Source: Conchocele bisecta (Eukaryota > Mollusca > Bivalvia > Lucinida > Thyasiridae). Taken from it: a stretch of DNA of 64,000 nt. Within the stretch, counting starts at the first letter, position 1. Every line of letters starts with the position of its first letter. Shown here one piece after another: positions 1-9,258 of the stretch. A model generated the notes under the pieces. The model did no database searches and was not told the origin of the DNA. It worked only from the letters and a program-made list of their open reading frames with translations. The translations under genes and the position numbers were made by a program. The stretch covers positions 44,426,242 to 44,490,241 of the forward strand of contig CM055277.1 in the NCBI GenBank assembly GCA_029237695.1, written 5' to 3'.

Positions 1-540
1 TCATCTCCTAGTGATGTACATCAACAACCCCTAATCTATATTTAACCTTGACCTACATTTCCTCTTCAATTACTTAATTCCCCTTGGTTAACGTTTTTAG
101 TAAAGCTTGTAGATGGAATACTCCTGGCCCTACACCAACCATACTTGGACAACTTCATCTCCTAGTGATGTACATCAACAACCCCTGACCTATATTTGAC
201 CTTGACCTACATTTAACCTTCAATTACTTACTTAATTCCCCTTGGTTAAGCTTTTTACTCGACCTTGGTTAAGCTTTTTACTCAAGCTTGTACATGGAAT
301 ACTATTGTGCATACAGACACCATAATTGGACAACCTTTTCTCATAGTGATGTACATCAATAACCCCTGATCTATATTTGACCTTGACCTACATTTCCTCT
401 TGAATTACTTACTTAATTCTCTTTGGTTAAGGTTTTTAGTCAAGCTTGTAGATGTAATACTCCTGGCCCTACACCAACCATACTTGGACAACTTCATCTC
501 CTAGTGATGTACATCAACAACCCCTGACCTACAGCAACCA
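1..540. repeat. Degenerate tandem repeat with CTAGTGATGTACATCAACAA units
   Basis: The phrase CTCCTAGTGATGTACATCAA recurs near 6, 157 and 497, with a decayed copy near 340. Each is followed by ACCTTGACCTACATTT and CCTTGGTTAA phrases, giving an irregular period of roughly 150-190 bp. A related unit (CCTTGGTTA plus a 'catactt' phrase) recurs near 8160-8350. The reverse complement of AGGTCAAGGTCA is present in each unit. No coding sequence is seen. It probably belongs to a tandem-repeat-bearing Helitron whose start lies outside the window. Confidence 0.75.
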
Positions 541-544
541 TACT

Positions 545-2356
545 TAAAACCACGAAACACGCACCTACTGGACACGACGTCCAAGGTCAAGGTCACTGTT
601 GAAGGTCAAAAGGTCAAACCTATTGAAATTCCCTTCCGCTCTATATCTCTACACCGATGCATGGATTATCAAATGGCTTGGCACAAATGTTTTCTCATGT
701 TGAGAATAGGTGTGTCGCGTCAATAACCACGCACCTATGTCCAAGGTCACAGTTGAAGGTCAAAGGTCAAACCTATTGAAATTCCCTTCCGCTCTATATC
801 TTCTACACCGATGCATGGATTATCAAATTGCTAACCACACACCTACGTCCAAGTTCACAGTTGAAGGTCAAAGGTCAAACCTATTGAAATTCCCTTCCGC
901 TCTATATCTTCTACACCGATGCATGGATTATCAAATGGCTTGGCACAAATGTTTCTCATGATGAGAAGGTGTGTCGCAATCAATAACCACGCACCTACGC
1001 CCAAGGTCAAGGTCACAGTTGAAGGTCAAAGGTCAAACCTATTGAAATTCCCTTCCGCTCTATAGCTTCTAAACCGATGCATGGATTATCAAATGCCTTG
1101 GCACAAATGTTTTCTCAGGATGAAAGAAAGTGTGTGTCGCGATCAATAACCACGCACCTACATCCAAGGTCAAGGTCACAGTTGAAGGTCAAAAAGGTCA
1201 AAAATATTGAAATTCCCAAATGGCTTGGCACAAATGTTTCTCACGATGAGAAGGTGTGTCACGATCAATAAACCACCGCACCTAAGTCCAAGGTCAAGGT
1301 CACTGTTGAAGGTCAAAGGTCAAACCTATTGAAATTCCCTTCCGCTCTATATCTTCTACACCGATGCATGGATTATCAAATGGCTTGGCACAAATGTTTC
1401 TCATGATGAGAAGGTGTGTCGCAATCAATAACCACGCACCTACGCCCAAGGTCAAGGTCACAGTTGAAGGTCAAAGGTCAAACCTATTGAAATTCCCTTC
1501 CGCTCTATAGCTTCTAAACCGATGCATGGATTATCAAATGCCTTGGCACAAATGTTTCTCAGATGAGAGTGTGGTCGCGATCAATAACCACGCACCTACA
1601 TCCAAGGTCAAGGTCACAGTTGAAGGTCAAAGGTCAAAAATATTGAAATTCCCAAATGGCTTGGCACAAATGTTTCTCACGATGAGAAGGTGTGTCACGA
1701 TCAATAACCACGCACCTAAGTCCAAGGTCAAGGTCACTGTTCTATGGCTTGGCACAAATGTTTCTCAGGATGAGAAGGTGTGTCACGATCAATAACCACG
1801 CACCTACGTCCAAGGTCAAGGTCACAGTTGAAGGTCAAAGGTCAAACCTATTGAAATTCCCTTCCGCTCTATATCTTCTACACTGATGCATGGATTATCA
1901 AATTGCTAACCACGCACCTACATCCAAGGTCACAGTTGAAGGTCAAAGGTCAAACCTATGGAAATTCCCTTCCGCTCTATATCTTCTACACCGATGCATG
2001 GATTATCAAATGGCTTGGCACAAATGTTTCTCATGATGAGAAGGTGTGTCGCAATCAATAACCACACACCTACGTCCAAGGTCAAGGTCACAGTTGAAGG
2101 TCAAAGGTCAAACCTATTGAAATTCCCTTCCGCTCTATATCTTCTACACCGATGCATGGATTATCAAATGCCTTGGCACAAATGTTTCTCAGGATGAGAA
2201 GGTGTGTCTCGATCAATAACCACGCACCTACGTCCAAGGTCAAGGTCATAGTTGAAGGTCAAAGGTCAAACCTATTGAAATTCCCTTCCGCTCTATATCT
2301 TCTACACCGATGCATGGATTATCACACTATGCCTAGGGTCAAGGTCACAGACTTGA
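545..2356. repeat. Tandem satellite-like array rich in AGGTCA half-sites
   Basis: About 13 copies of a 110-170 bp unit, some with internal deletions. Each contains CACGCACCTACGTCCAAGG, then TCAAGGTCACAGTTGAAGG, then AGGTCAAAGGTCA, then ATTGAAATTCCCTTCCGC, then CGATGCATGGATTATCAAA, then GGCTTGGCACAAATGTTTC. Units start near 558, 728, 838, 988, 1151, 1275, 1431, 1591, 1711, 1798, 1913, 2066 and 2221. Short ORFs in all frames repeat the same peptide words and are products of the periodicity, not genes. The array is closed by a Helitron-type 3' end at 2436-2463. Confidence 0.9.
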
Positions 2357-2435
2357 TGCGTTTGAAACCTTAACGCTCGGCTAAATGGCTTATAATCAAA
2401 AATGCCTCGTTTTCTTTGGCTGCCAGTGGGGGTAT

Positions 2436-2463
2436 TCGTGTGCCGACAGGCCACATTTCTAGT
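2436..2463 (+). mobile_element. Helitron-like 3' terminus (hairpin + CTAG|T)
   Basis: TGTGCCGACAGGCCACA can fold as a short stem (TGTG..CC with GG..CACA) and is followed by TTT and CTAG at 2459-2462, then T. A hairpin a few bases before a terminal CTRR, inserted next to T, is the diagnostic 3' end of Helitron/Helentron transposons. The same end, with different stems, is seen at 8779, 22856, 23225, 48504, 48554 and 50161. It gives the strand of the array just upstream. The 5' end was not identified. Confidence 0.6.
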
Positions 2464-2699
2464 TTCCCTTGGTTAATGTTTTTAGTTAACCTTGGTTAAG
2501 GTTTTTATGTAGGCCGCAGCCACCTTCTTTGTCGAGCTATGTGTACATCGACAACCCTCGTAGTCGAGCTATGCTGTTCTCCTACAGCTCTTGTTTGCTA
2601 CATGATAACTGCAATTGTGCATCGGGATATATTGCGTGAAGACACCTATTGAAAATGAAGTGTGTTCAAATTCATTGGGGCTAAAAAAAAATCCTAACA

Positions 2700-2850
2700 G
2701 GCCTTCAGCGGGGGTATCTATGTGCAGACAGGCCATATTTCTATTTTTATATTTCAACGATATACATTAATGAATGACTGAGAGGATTTTAAAATATTAC
2801 GATCATCGAAGCCCCTGATCAGACATGCGCACAGTCTGATCAGGGGCTAC
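2700..2850. repeat. Decayed Helitron-like end and short inverted repeat
   Basis: At 2721-2745 GTGCAGACAGGCCATATTTC is a mutated version of the terminus at 2436, ending CTAT instead of CTAG. At 2811-2848 AGCCCCTGATCAGA and TCTGATCAGGGGCT form an inverted repeat around a 10-base centre. This resembles the middle of the GACCAGTGTAGATC MITE family found at 31441-31655 and 35736-35933. It lies about 155 bp upstream of the first visible NUP88 exon. Confidence 0.5.
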
Positions 2851-3005
2851 GTTGTTCGTCAATCAGTCACTGAAGTAGGCCGCCTGCCTATTGATTGAAT
2901 GTGCAAGTTGACCAAGATTGTTGTAAAGTGATGGTGTGGCCATCGTACAACATGTGGGGAAATGGCGATGTGATGGTCACCCTACTGGGTATTCTGTCTC
3001 TCTAG

Positions 3006-3192
3006 ACCAACCAGACTACCCGTCCAGGGGCCACTACTCATGCACCCACCCGCGGAGGATAATTACGGCAACGACGCGTGTGCCATCGTGTGCCTGCCGA
3101 CCACACCACCTGTGGTTGTCATAGCGACGTGTGAAGGCCGACTGCACCACTGTCTCCTGTTGCCACGTGGACTAGAGGACACCACCATACAG
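3006..3192 (+). CDS. NUP88: NUP88 exon (first in window): beta-propeller segment
   Basis: NUP88 is a nuclear pore nucleoporin of the cytoplasmic face that works with NUP214 and NUP62 in mRNA and protein export. Translation after one split codon gives [20 protein letters not shown], then [11 protein letters not shown], then [17 protein letters not shown]. This matches the conserved vertebrate NUP88 stretch with GPLPMHPAAEDNYGYDAC. The acceptor is TTCTGTCTCTCTAG ending at 3005; a second AG at 3026-3027 (CCCGTCCAG) would shorten the exon by 22 bases, but it has a poorer pyrimidine tract. The exon ends in CAG before GTAGTA, phase 0. A stop at 2971 in this frame shows it cannot extend far upstream. 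Earlier exons are outside the window. Confidence 0.92.
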
Positions 3193-3261
3193 GTAGTAGA
3201 TTGTGGCGTAAACCTCGATTGCTAACAAAGAAAAAAATAAAAACACACTAATATATATTCA

Positions 3262-3652
3262 GGGCTCTAAAGGAATTAGTAATTGAGTATTGTCTCTCCA
3301 TCATTTCTGAAGCAATTGGGTATTTCAAAATGTTAATCGTGTAAAATAGAATCACACTACTGTTTACACATCAGCAGACCGCACTTATTGAATAGTTTGC
3401 TTCTAAATGAAAACACATCTTGGTATTTCATTAGAATTGTCTCCTTGGAGACAATTCTAATGAAATACCAAGATGTGTTTTCATGGAAAAATAAGAAAAA
3501 ATGCTATATTTGTGGTCTGTTTATTGTTTTCTGTAGATAAAGCTACCACAAATTTTTCATTGCTTTTTGATACTCATTACTTCTGATTTCAATCGGGTTT
3601 TTGGCAATTTTAATTGGGTATTTACGCAAATACGCACCTTATCTGGAGCTCT
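3262..3652. mobile_element. Foldback MITE, CAGGGCTC...GAGCTCTG ends (family A)
   Basis: The ends GGGCTCTAAAGGAATTAG and CTTATCTGGAGCTC pair imperfectly as terminal inverted repeats. The centre 3407-3484 is a near-perfect hairpin with 38-39 bp arms and a 2-base loop (TCTCC-TT-GGAGA), containing CATTAGAATTGTCTCC. Other copies are at 5968-6655 (interrupted), 32243-32643 and 42418-42632 (partial). CAGGG ends suggest a hAT-like MITE. The 8 bp flanks (TATATATT and TATATGTA) are only partly alike, so the superfamily is tentative. Confidence 0.75.
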
Positions 3653-3879
3653 GTATATGTATTACATTACTAATCGGCCCTATGTCGTACACATACACGA
3701 CACTTCATATTTCACACGTGCTGCAGTTGTAACTCGTTACGTTTTTGCTCTGCCTGTGATTGATCTGGAGGTATGCCCATGTTTCACTCGCGTTTTATAA
3801 TCGAACATAGCGTCTGTTATGATTGGCCATATTTCTTGACATATAAAAAAAAGATGGCCATTAAACATGGATTAAAACG

Positions 3880-3960
3880 TACTTTGATCAATAGATTGTA
3901 TTTATGCTATGTTTACATGTGACATGTAAACATAGCATAAATCAAGTCTAATAACCAAAT
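3880..3960. repeat. Perfect hairpin, about 20 bp arms
   Basis: TTATGCTATGTTTACATG and CATGTAAACATAGCATAA face each other around TGA at 3900-3940, forming a perfect stem. The segment AAATCAAGTC...CCAAATTGCTTTTATGAT just after it resembles 5581-5612, ahead of the second NUP88 exon, so it is probably part of a dispersed repeat. No gene is seen between 3650 and 4000. Confidence 0.65.
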
Positions 3961-4027
3961 TGCTTTTATGATATCTTAAAGCTGGGGGCCCACGTGCCAG
4001 GTTATAATATAGGGAGACAGATAGTTT

Positions 4028-4725
4028 TTATCGCGCTTACTTTAGTAGTTTTTCCGTCATTGTTGTCCGCTCTGTCAGGTCAAAAATGTCCGAAATGTCA
4101 AAAAGTTTGTACATGCTTCGTCATCATGATATAAATTTAATACTGCTGGACGGATTGCTTCAATATTTGGACACTTGATACATGTGAGTATTGGGGACAC
4201 ACTCAAGCTGCCATTAACCCTTGGCCTTTTTTTCCTTCATATTTTTGCGGAAATACTTAGCCATTTTTTTACGTCAAAAAGTTTGTACAAGCTTCTTCAT
4301 CATGGTATAACTTTAATATTACTTGACAGATTGCTTCTATATTTGGACACTTCATACATGTGATCATTCGGATCACTCTTATGCCGCCATTAACATGACC
4401 TTGACCTTTTTTATCTTCACATGTTTGCGGAAACACTTAGCTATTTTTTGCATCAAAAAGTTTGTATTAATATTACTTGATGGATTGCTGCAATATTAGG
4501 ACACCTGATACATGTAAGCATTTGGAACACACTCGTGCCGCCATTAACATGACATTGACCCTTTTGACCTTCACATGATTGTGGAAACACTTAGCCATTT
4601 TTTAATGTCTGAAAGTTTCTTCAACCTTGACCTTTTTCGTGTTTTAAGCATGCACTTCTCTGACGGTTTTTGTGATGTATACTTTAGCACATGCCCATGA
4701 TCATGCTATGGTCAAATGCCTCGGC
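4028..4725 (+). mobile_element. Tandem-repeat element with GGCAGGCGCGACACCGC end
   Basis: It starts with TTATCGCGCTTACTTTAGTAG, a mutated form of the TCGCGCCTGCTTTAGCAG start seen at 18212, 37502 and 54376. Units of about 190 bp carry AAAAAGTTTGTA, ATATTTGGACACTTGATACA and CATGACCTTGACC. It closes with CCTCGGCAGGCGCGACACCG plus the CCGC..GCGG hairpin (4709-4747), the same end as at 38645-38692. Hairpins at both ends with internal tandem repeats suggest a Helitron/Helentron-type non-autonomous element. Confidence 0.65.
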
Positions 4726-4754
4726 AGGCGCGACACCGCTTCCGTGGCGGCATT

Positions 4755-5112
4755 ATATGAATGAATGGCCTTTTTGTGGAATTTATCGGGGTATAAACTT
4801 GGAAAAGTCGCGGGAATACTGGACGAAGGCCGGAAGGCCTCGTCCAGTATTCCCGCGACTTTTCCAAGTTTATATCCCCGATAAATTCAACAAAAATGCC
4901 ATTCATTCCTTATAATTCCAGCATTTGGAATAAATTTATCAAGAAAATGTGTTTATTTTCCGTTTTCTTAAGAATTATTTTAACTGCGCCTCACGGTTAC
5001 GGAAAGTAGTTCGGCATGGGAGTTTTCTGGGATATACATTTTGGACAGATACTTGCTACGGGCCAATCAAATGTTAGGGAATTGTGTAAATATTTTTGTG
5101 CTGGAATTATTC
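4755..5112. mobile_element. Foldback element with long central hairpin (family B)
   Basis: Around 4792-4873 a nearly perfect palindrome, GGAAAAGTCGCGGGAATACT facing AGTATTCCCGCGACTTTTCC, is centred on GGCCGGAAGGCC. Flanking parts include AATGAATGGCCTTTTTGTGG and the distal GCTGGAATTAT. A second copy in the opposite overall orientation is at 47735-48056. Short ORFs on both strands repeat the same peptide because of the palindrome and are not genes. Confidence 0.75.
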
Positions 5113-5130
5113 TTGTGTATATTCTGTAGA

Positions 5131-5573
5131 TATGACATTCTCTGGCAAAATAAACATTAATTCACCATTACCGCACGTATTGATTGGCATTATAATACAT
5201 TTTATATCAGACGAAAATTTCCACACTGATATCAGGGGCGATAACTGTGTTTCTTTAAAATGTTAACGGACAATACTATTTATTCTGTGTATTTATTATT
5301 AGATGTGCAATGTTAATACTTTATAATATGTCGAAAGTATTGTTTTTTTCAGGTGAGGCTTATAATTAGTATAAATAATTAAAAAATATCATGCCTTTTT
5401 TGAATACATGAAAATGGCCTGATACCACCGCGAGTCACTATCAGTAAAATAATTGTTACTAAATGATTATATCTGTATAGCAGGCACTCGTAATTTTTAG
5501 AACTGTTGGAATAGTGACACAATTATACACTTATATAATTCCTATTTTGTGCCTACTGAGTGGGCATGTACCT
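5131..5573. mobile_element. TTAA-type MITE, CATGTACC family, left-truncated
   Basis: The right end TGTGCCTACTGAGTGGGCAT, then GTACCT, matches the inverted repeats of complete copies at 7567-8005 and 30231-31440. The inner marker phrases AACATTCATTCACCATTACC (with a mismatch), GTGACTCGCGG or its variants, and TAGCAGGCACTCGTAATTTT are shared. The left inverted repeat and the right TTAA are no longer intact. It lies upstream of NUP88 exon 2. Confidence 0.7.
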
Positions 5574-5761
5574 GTCCTTTAAATCAAGTATGATCACCAA
5601 ATTGATTTTATGATGTGTATCTAATCTTGCAGGGTTCCGTGGAACAAATAATATATATGATTGTCAGGCTGCTAGAATACTCCTGCGTATCGGGAGCTAA
5701 AGTGACCACAAATCCCAAAATCCAAATGTCTGTGTTCACCGACCAGTTTATCCCATTGCAG

Positions 5762-5936
5762 TCGATGTCGTCCTGTACAAATGTCGGTGACGACTCCACC
5801 TGGTACAGCCCCCCGGAGGAAACACTTCTATACGTGTACGAAACTGTCGAGCTGGAGCTCTCCCTCACTACACCCACCCTGGGGGACTCGGTCACACCCG
5901 ACGTTGTCTTCACTTGCCCCATCAGGTTAATTCCAG
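5762..5936 (+). CDS. NUP88: NUP88 exon: propeller segment, alternative start 5633
   Basis: The core reads DDSTWYSPPEETLLYVYETV, then ELELSLTTPTLGDSV, then VVFTCPIRLIP. This matches the NUP88 region with LYVFECVELEL and FSCPVKL. The donor is CCAG|GTAACC at 5936/5937, phase 1; an earlier GT at 5926 would break the frame of the next exon. Two acceptors keep frame with the previous exon: TATCCCATTGCAG ending at 5761 and CTAATCTTGCAG ending at 5632. The longer form adds 43 residues with no counterpart in the vertebrate protein as I know it, so 5762 is preferred. An ORF of similar length on the opposite strand is a shadow. Confidence 0.85.
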
Positions 5937-5967
5937 GTAACCCTCCACCCCACCCCACCATGTATGT

Positions 5968-6297
5968 TGCCAAAAACCCAATTGAAATCAGAAGTAGCGA
6001 GTATCAAAAAGCAATAACAAATTTGTGCTACAGAAAACAATAAACAGACCACAAATATAGCATATTTTTCTTATTTTCCATGAAAACACATCTTGGTATT
6101 TCATGAGAATTGTCTCCAAGGAGACAATTCTAATGAAATGCCAAGACATGTTTTCATTACGAAGCAAACTATTCAATAATAGCTGTCTGTTGATGTGTAA
6201 ACAGTAGTGTGATTTTATTTTACCCAATTAAAATATTGAAATACCCAATTGCTTCAGATATGATGGAGTGAAAATACTCCATTACTAATTCCTTATC
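5968..6297. mobile_element. Family A foldback MITE, interrupted; tail at 6646-6655
   Basis: Contains CCAAAAACCCAATTGAAATC at the left and the central hairpin GAGAATTGTCTCCAAGGAGA at about 6106-6125. It breaks off inside its right terminal repeat at CCTTATC. The missing TGGAGCCCTG resumes at 6647, after the 346-bp MITE at 6300-6645. The left terminal repeat is missing; its remaining edge lies only about 30 bp after the exon 2 donor. Confidence 0.8.
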
Positions 6298-6299
6298 AG

Positions 6300-6645
6300 T
6301 AGCCTATTTCATCAACATTGCAAAGTATACTTTACTAGCAAAGTATACTTTGAGGGAGTAATCATTTATTTTTCCAGAAATGCATTATTTCACATAGAAC
6401 TAACAAATGCATATATTTCATGATTAAAAGTATGCAGAATTATTATACTGAATTTATTACATTATCACAGCCATTAAATGGCTGTGATAATGTAATAAAT
6501 TCAGTATAATAAAAATTAATAAATTTAAAAAAAAAATGAAAATTTCTCCCTCAAAATTAATAAATTTAAAAAAAAAATGAAAATTTCTCCCTCAAAGTAT
6601 ACTTTACTACTAAAGTATACTTTGCAATGTTGATGAAATCGGCTA
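6300..6645. mobile_element. PIF/Harbinger-like MITE (family H), copy 1
   Basis: The terminal inverted repeats are TAGCCTATTTCATCAACATT on the left and its near complement ending GATGAAATCGGCTA on the right. They are flanked by CAG (6297-6299) and CTG (6646-6648). AAAGTATACTTT palindromes lie twice inside each end, and a central hairpin TTATTACATTATCACAGCC/GGCTGTGATAATGTAATAA lies near 6454-6502. A 40-bp segment ending TCTCCCTC is duplicated in tandem at about 6512-6594. A 3-bp CWG target duplication is the pattern I associate with PIF/Harbinger elements. Six more copies are in the window. Confidence 0.85.
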
Positions 6646-6865
6646 CTGGAGCCCTGTATGTGTATGGGTCCGTGGGGATAAAACTGCCTCTGTGTAGAAG
6701 TGTTTTATGTGAGACCCTTTCTTAGATGATATCTCAAATATTCAATATCTGCTGTTTCGCTAGTGACCTAACTCAACCAATTGCACAATTTTTTAGCTCA
6801 CCTGCACAAAATGTCGAAAGAGCTATTAATGGCATACCCTTGTCTATCATTGGCGTGCACAACTT

Positions 6866-7026
6866 CAGGGATTCCGCTGGGGAAAATAAAAAAACAAATA
6901 GGATAAGAATAAACAATTGGTGATAAAAAATTACAATTTTCGAGAAAAAAAAACATTTTCTTTTTTTCGAAAATTGTGATTTTTTATTGCCAATTGCGAA
7001 AGTGGCGATTGCCAGCGGAATCGCTG
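6866..7026. mobile_element. hAT-like MITE with 6-bp target duplication CAACTT
   Basis: The ends CAGGGATTCCGCTGG and CCAGCGGAATCGCTG are inverted repeats flanked by a perfect CAACTT duplication (6860-6865 and 7027-7032). The interior is a foldback, CAATTGGTGATAAAAAATTA against TTTTTTATTGCCAATTG, around an A-run/T-run centre. The second copy at 8407-8662 also has a 6-bp duplication. Confidence 0.85.
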
Positions 7027-7032
7027 CAACTT

Positions 7033-7560
7033 AACGTTGGGGTAAAGGTCAAGGTCACAAACTTTTCACAAACTTAATGTTCTGGTAAATGTGTTATAAC
7101 TTCTGGTCTCTTTAATGATACTTAATTGATATTTCACCCATGCATTCTTCTGATGGTCTTCTATCATGCTGTGACAAATCCATGACCCTCCCACCACCAG
7201 TAATCCCAAGGTCAAGGTCCGACACACACTTAGCCCTTTCACAAAACTTAATGGTCGGGCAAATTTCTTATAACTTCTGTTTTCTTTGATAGAACTTTTT
7301 GATATTTCACATGTGCATTCCTCTGATGGTCCTCTATCATGCTGTGACAAATCTGTGAGACTCCAACCACCAGTTATTCCAAAATGAAGGTCATGCATGG
7401 ACTTTGCGCTTTCAGAAATCTTAACGTTGGGGTTAATTTGTTTTAGCTTCTATTTTCTTTGACATTTCACACATGCACTCCTCTGATGGTCCTCCATCAT
7501 GCTGTGACAAATCTGTGACCCTTCAATCTTTGGTAATACCAAAGACTTGACACTCACAAA
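7033..7560. repeat. Tandem repeat array of about 160 bp units
   Basis: About three copies of a unit containing AAACTTAATG, TTATAACTTCTG, TTTGATA, CACATGTGCATTCCTCTGAT, GGTCCTCTATCATGCTGTGA and CAAATC. The motifs AGGTCAAGGTCAC (7044) and AGGTCAAGGTCCG (7208) are included. Similar wording occurs in the arrays at 21700-22859 and 47205-48557. A 110-residue minus-strand ORF is a periodic artefact. Confidence 0.8.
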
Positions 7561-7566
7561 ACATAA

Positions 7567-8005
7567 AGGTACATACCCACTCAGCAGGCACAAAATGTTC
7601 TTTATATCAGACATCAGCTGATAAATTTTCTGGCAAAATAAACATTCATTCATCATTACCCCACGTTTCATTAAAATACTAACGGACATTACTATTTATT
7701 ATCTGTATTTATTTTTTTGATGTGCAATTATCATACTTTATAATCTTTTAGGTCACACATAATTTTTTAGGTCACACATTTAATTAGTATAAATAATTAA
7801 AAAATAGCATGCCTCATTTGCATATAAAAATAGCCTGATACCACCGGTGACCGCGCGTCACTATCAGTAAAATAAATATTACTAAATGATTATATCTGTA
7901 TAGCGGGCACTCGTAATTTTTAGAACTGGTGGAATAGTGACACAATTATACACTTATTTAATTCCCATAACGAACGTTTTGTGTCTATTGAGTGGGCATG
8001 TACCT
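7567..8005. mobile_element. TTAA-type MITE, CATGTACC family, complete copy
   Basis: The inverted repeats AGGTACATACCCACTCAG and TGAGTGGGCATGTACCT are flanked by ATAA (7563-7566, a decayed TTAA) and TTAA (8006-8009). It is inserted in the tandem repeat on its left. The interior has no ORF of interest. The TTAA target and palindromic ends suggest a piggyBac-type non-autonomous element. Its larger relative is at 30231-31440. Confidence 0.8.
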
Positions 8006-8009
8006 TTAA

Positions 8010-8582
8010 CATTGAGAAAATTCCTGATACCTTTCATGGAATGTCACAATATTTAATACATGCATTCACATGGTTGTCCTCTGTCATTCTGTATCCGCAG
8101 AACTTTCATACTGTCAAAATTATGACCTTGACCTACAATTGCCAACTTTAAATAGTTATTTCCCTTGGTTAAAGTGTTTGTTTGAGCTAGTATTTTCAAT
8201 AGCATTAGGCCTACAGCCACCATACTTGCACACTATCATAAGCCAGTGAGTGATGTGCATCCAAATCACAGTGAAACAAATAACCTCTATGTGACGTTGA
8301 CATTCAAAATGCCATATTTACATAGTTATTTCTCTTGGTTACAGTTTTTGTTGAGCTTTTATTTTCAATACTATCATGCATATATCCATCAGACACTGTC
8401 ATAAGCCAGGGATTCCGCTGGCGATCGCCACTTTCGCAATTGGTGATAAAAATAAACACAATTGGCGATAAACAATTACAATTTTCGAAAAAAAAAAAAA
8501 TCTTTTTTTTTTTTCTTTTTTTTTTCTTTCGAAAATTGTAATTTTTTATCGCCAATTGTTTATTTTTATCCTATTAGTTATT

Positions 8583-8624
<42 letters not shown>

Positions 8625-8782
8625 AAGTGGCGATTTTTTTATTTTCCCCAGCGGAATCCCTGATAAGCCAGTGTCAGATGTTCACCTCAAACCACTATGA
8701 AACAAATGACCTTCATGCAACCTTACCTTGTCCGTCTGTCAGTCACAAGGTGGGGGTTTCCGTGTTCTAACACATTCTCTAG
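8010..8782 (+). mobile_element. Helitron-like tandem element ending CTAG at 8779
   Basis: Two to three copies of a unit containing CCTTGGTTA, TTGAGCT, TATTTTCAATA, CATAAGCCAGTG and TGAAACAAATAACC (near 8100-8400 and 8663-8720). The unit is interrupted by the hAT-like MITE at 8407-8662. The end TGTTCTAACA is a hairpin followed by CATTCTCTAG and T, a Helitron-type 3' terminus. It matches 22841-22859, where the stem is TGTTCTATGAACA. Confidence 0.65.
8407..8662. mobile_element. hAT-like MITE with 6-bp target duplication ATAAGC
   Basis: CAGGGATTCCGCTGG and CCAGCGGAATCCCTG are perfect inverted ends, flanked by ATAAGC at 8401-8406 and 8663-8668. The pre-insertion site ATAAGCCAGTG is preserved in the neighbouring repeat at about 8239. 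The interior holds a long A/T foldback near 8485-8535 and an uninterrupted T run of about 40 bases near 8584-8623. ORFs across it are low-complexity artefacts. Confidence 0.9.
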
Positions 8783-8868
8783 TATTTTACAAATTCCAAG
8801 GAGTTTGTGCTTTATTAGTATATCACCATAGTAATTTCCAATAACCTCCGAAGGAAGCACATTTAATA

Positions 8869-8955
8869 CACATTGTTTTAAAGTCACTCTTTTTATTAAA
8901 TTTTCAACCATGTGGTCTAAAATTTAATAAAAAGAGTGACTTTAAAACAATGTAT
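8869..8955. repeat. Hairpin with about 37 bp arms
   Basis: CATTGTTTTAAAGTCACTCT facing AGAGTGACTTTAAAACAATG forms a long stem, continued by TTTTATTAAATTTT against AAAATTTAATAAAA, with a loop of about 14 bases (CAACCATGTGGTCT). Its border with flanking sequence is not clear. The rest of 8955-9185 shows no recognisable feature. Confidence 0.75.
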
Positions 8956-9185
8956 ATCACCATAGACTGTGAGAAAAAGATAGTGCGTTTCTCCCATTAC
9001 TAATCAAGGAATCAAAGTTTTACATGCGAAATGATAATATTTTACCATCAATGAAAATATGTTTCCATACTGGACACTAGTTGTATTAATTTAAATAAAA
9101 TTAGTAACCATCAATTTCACAAAAACTAGCATTCACAATGGTAGTTCTTTTTATACACCAGTTTTGAAGAAAAAAACAAGACATA

Positions 9186-9208
9186 CCGGTGAAACAGGAA
9201 ATCTCCCA

Positions 9209-9258
<50 letters not shown>

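Noticed and set aside
3407..3484. microRNA precursors in the perfect hairpins (also 16876, 29837, 53564)
   Set aside because: The stems are too perfect and lie at the centre of repeated MITEs; they could yield siRNA, but nothing supports a miRNA gene.
5608..5973. 121-residue ORF on the minus strand
   Set aside because: It lies opposite NUP88 exon 2, whose plus-strand translation matches a known family; the minus frame shows no motif and is a shadow.
8583..8623. Poly-T run as a polyadenylated retroposon tail (minus strand)
   Set aside because: It lies inside a hAT-like MITE between matched foldback arms with its own target duplication, so it is an expanded internal homopolymer.
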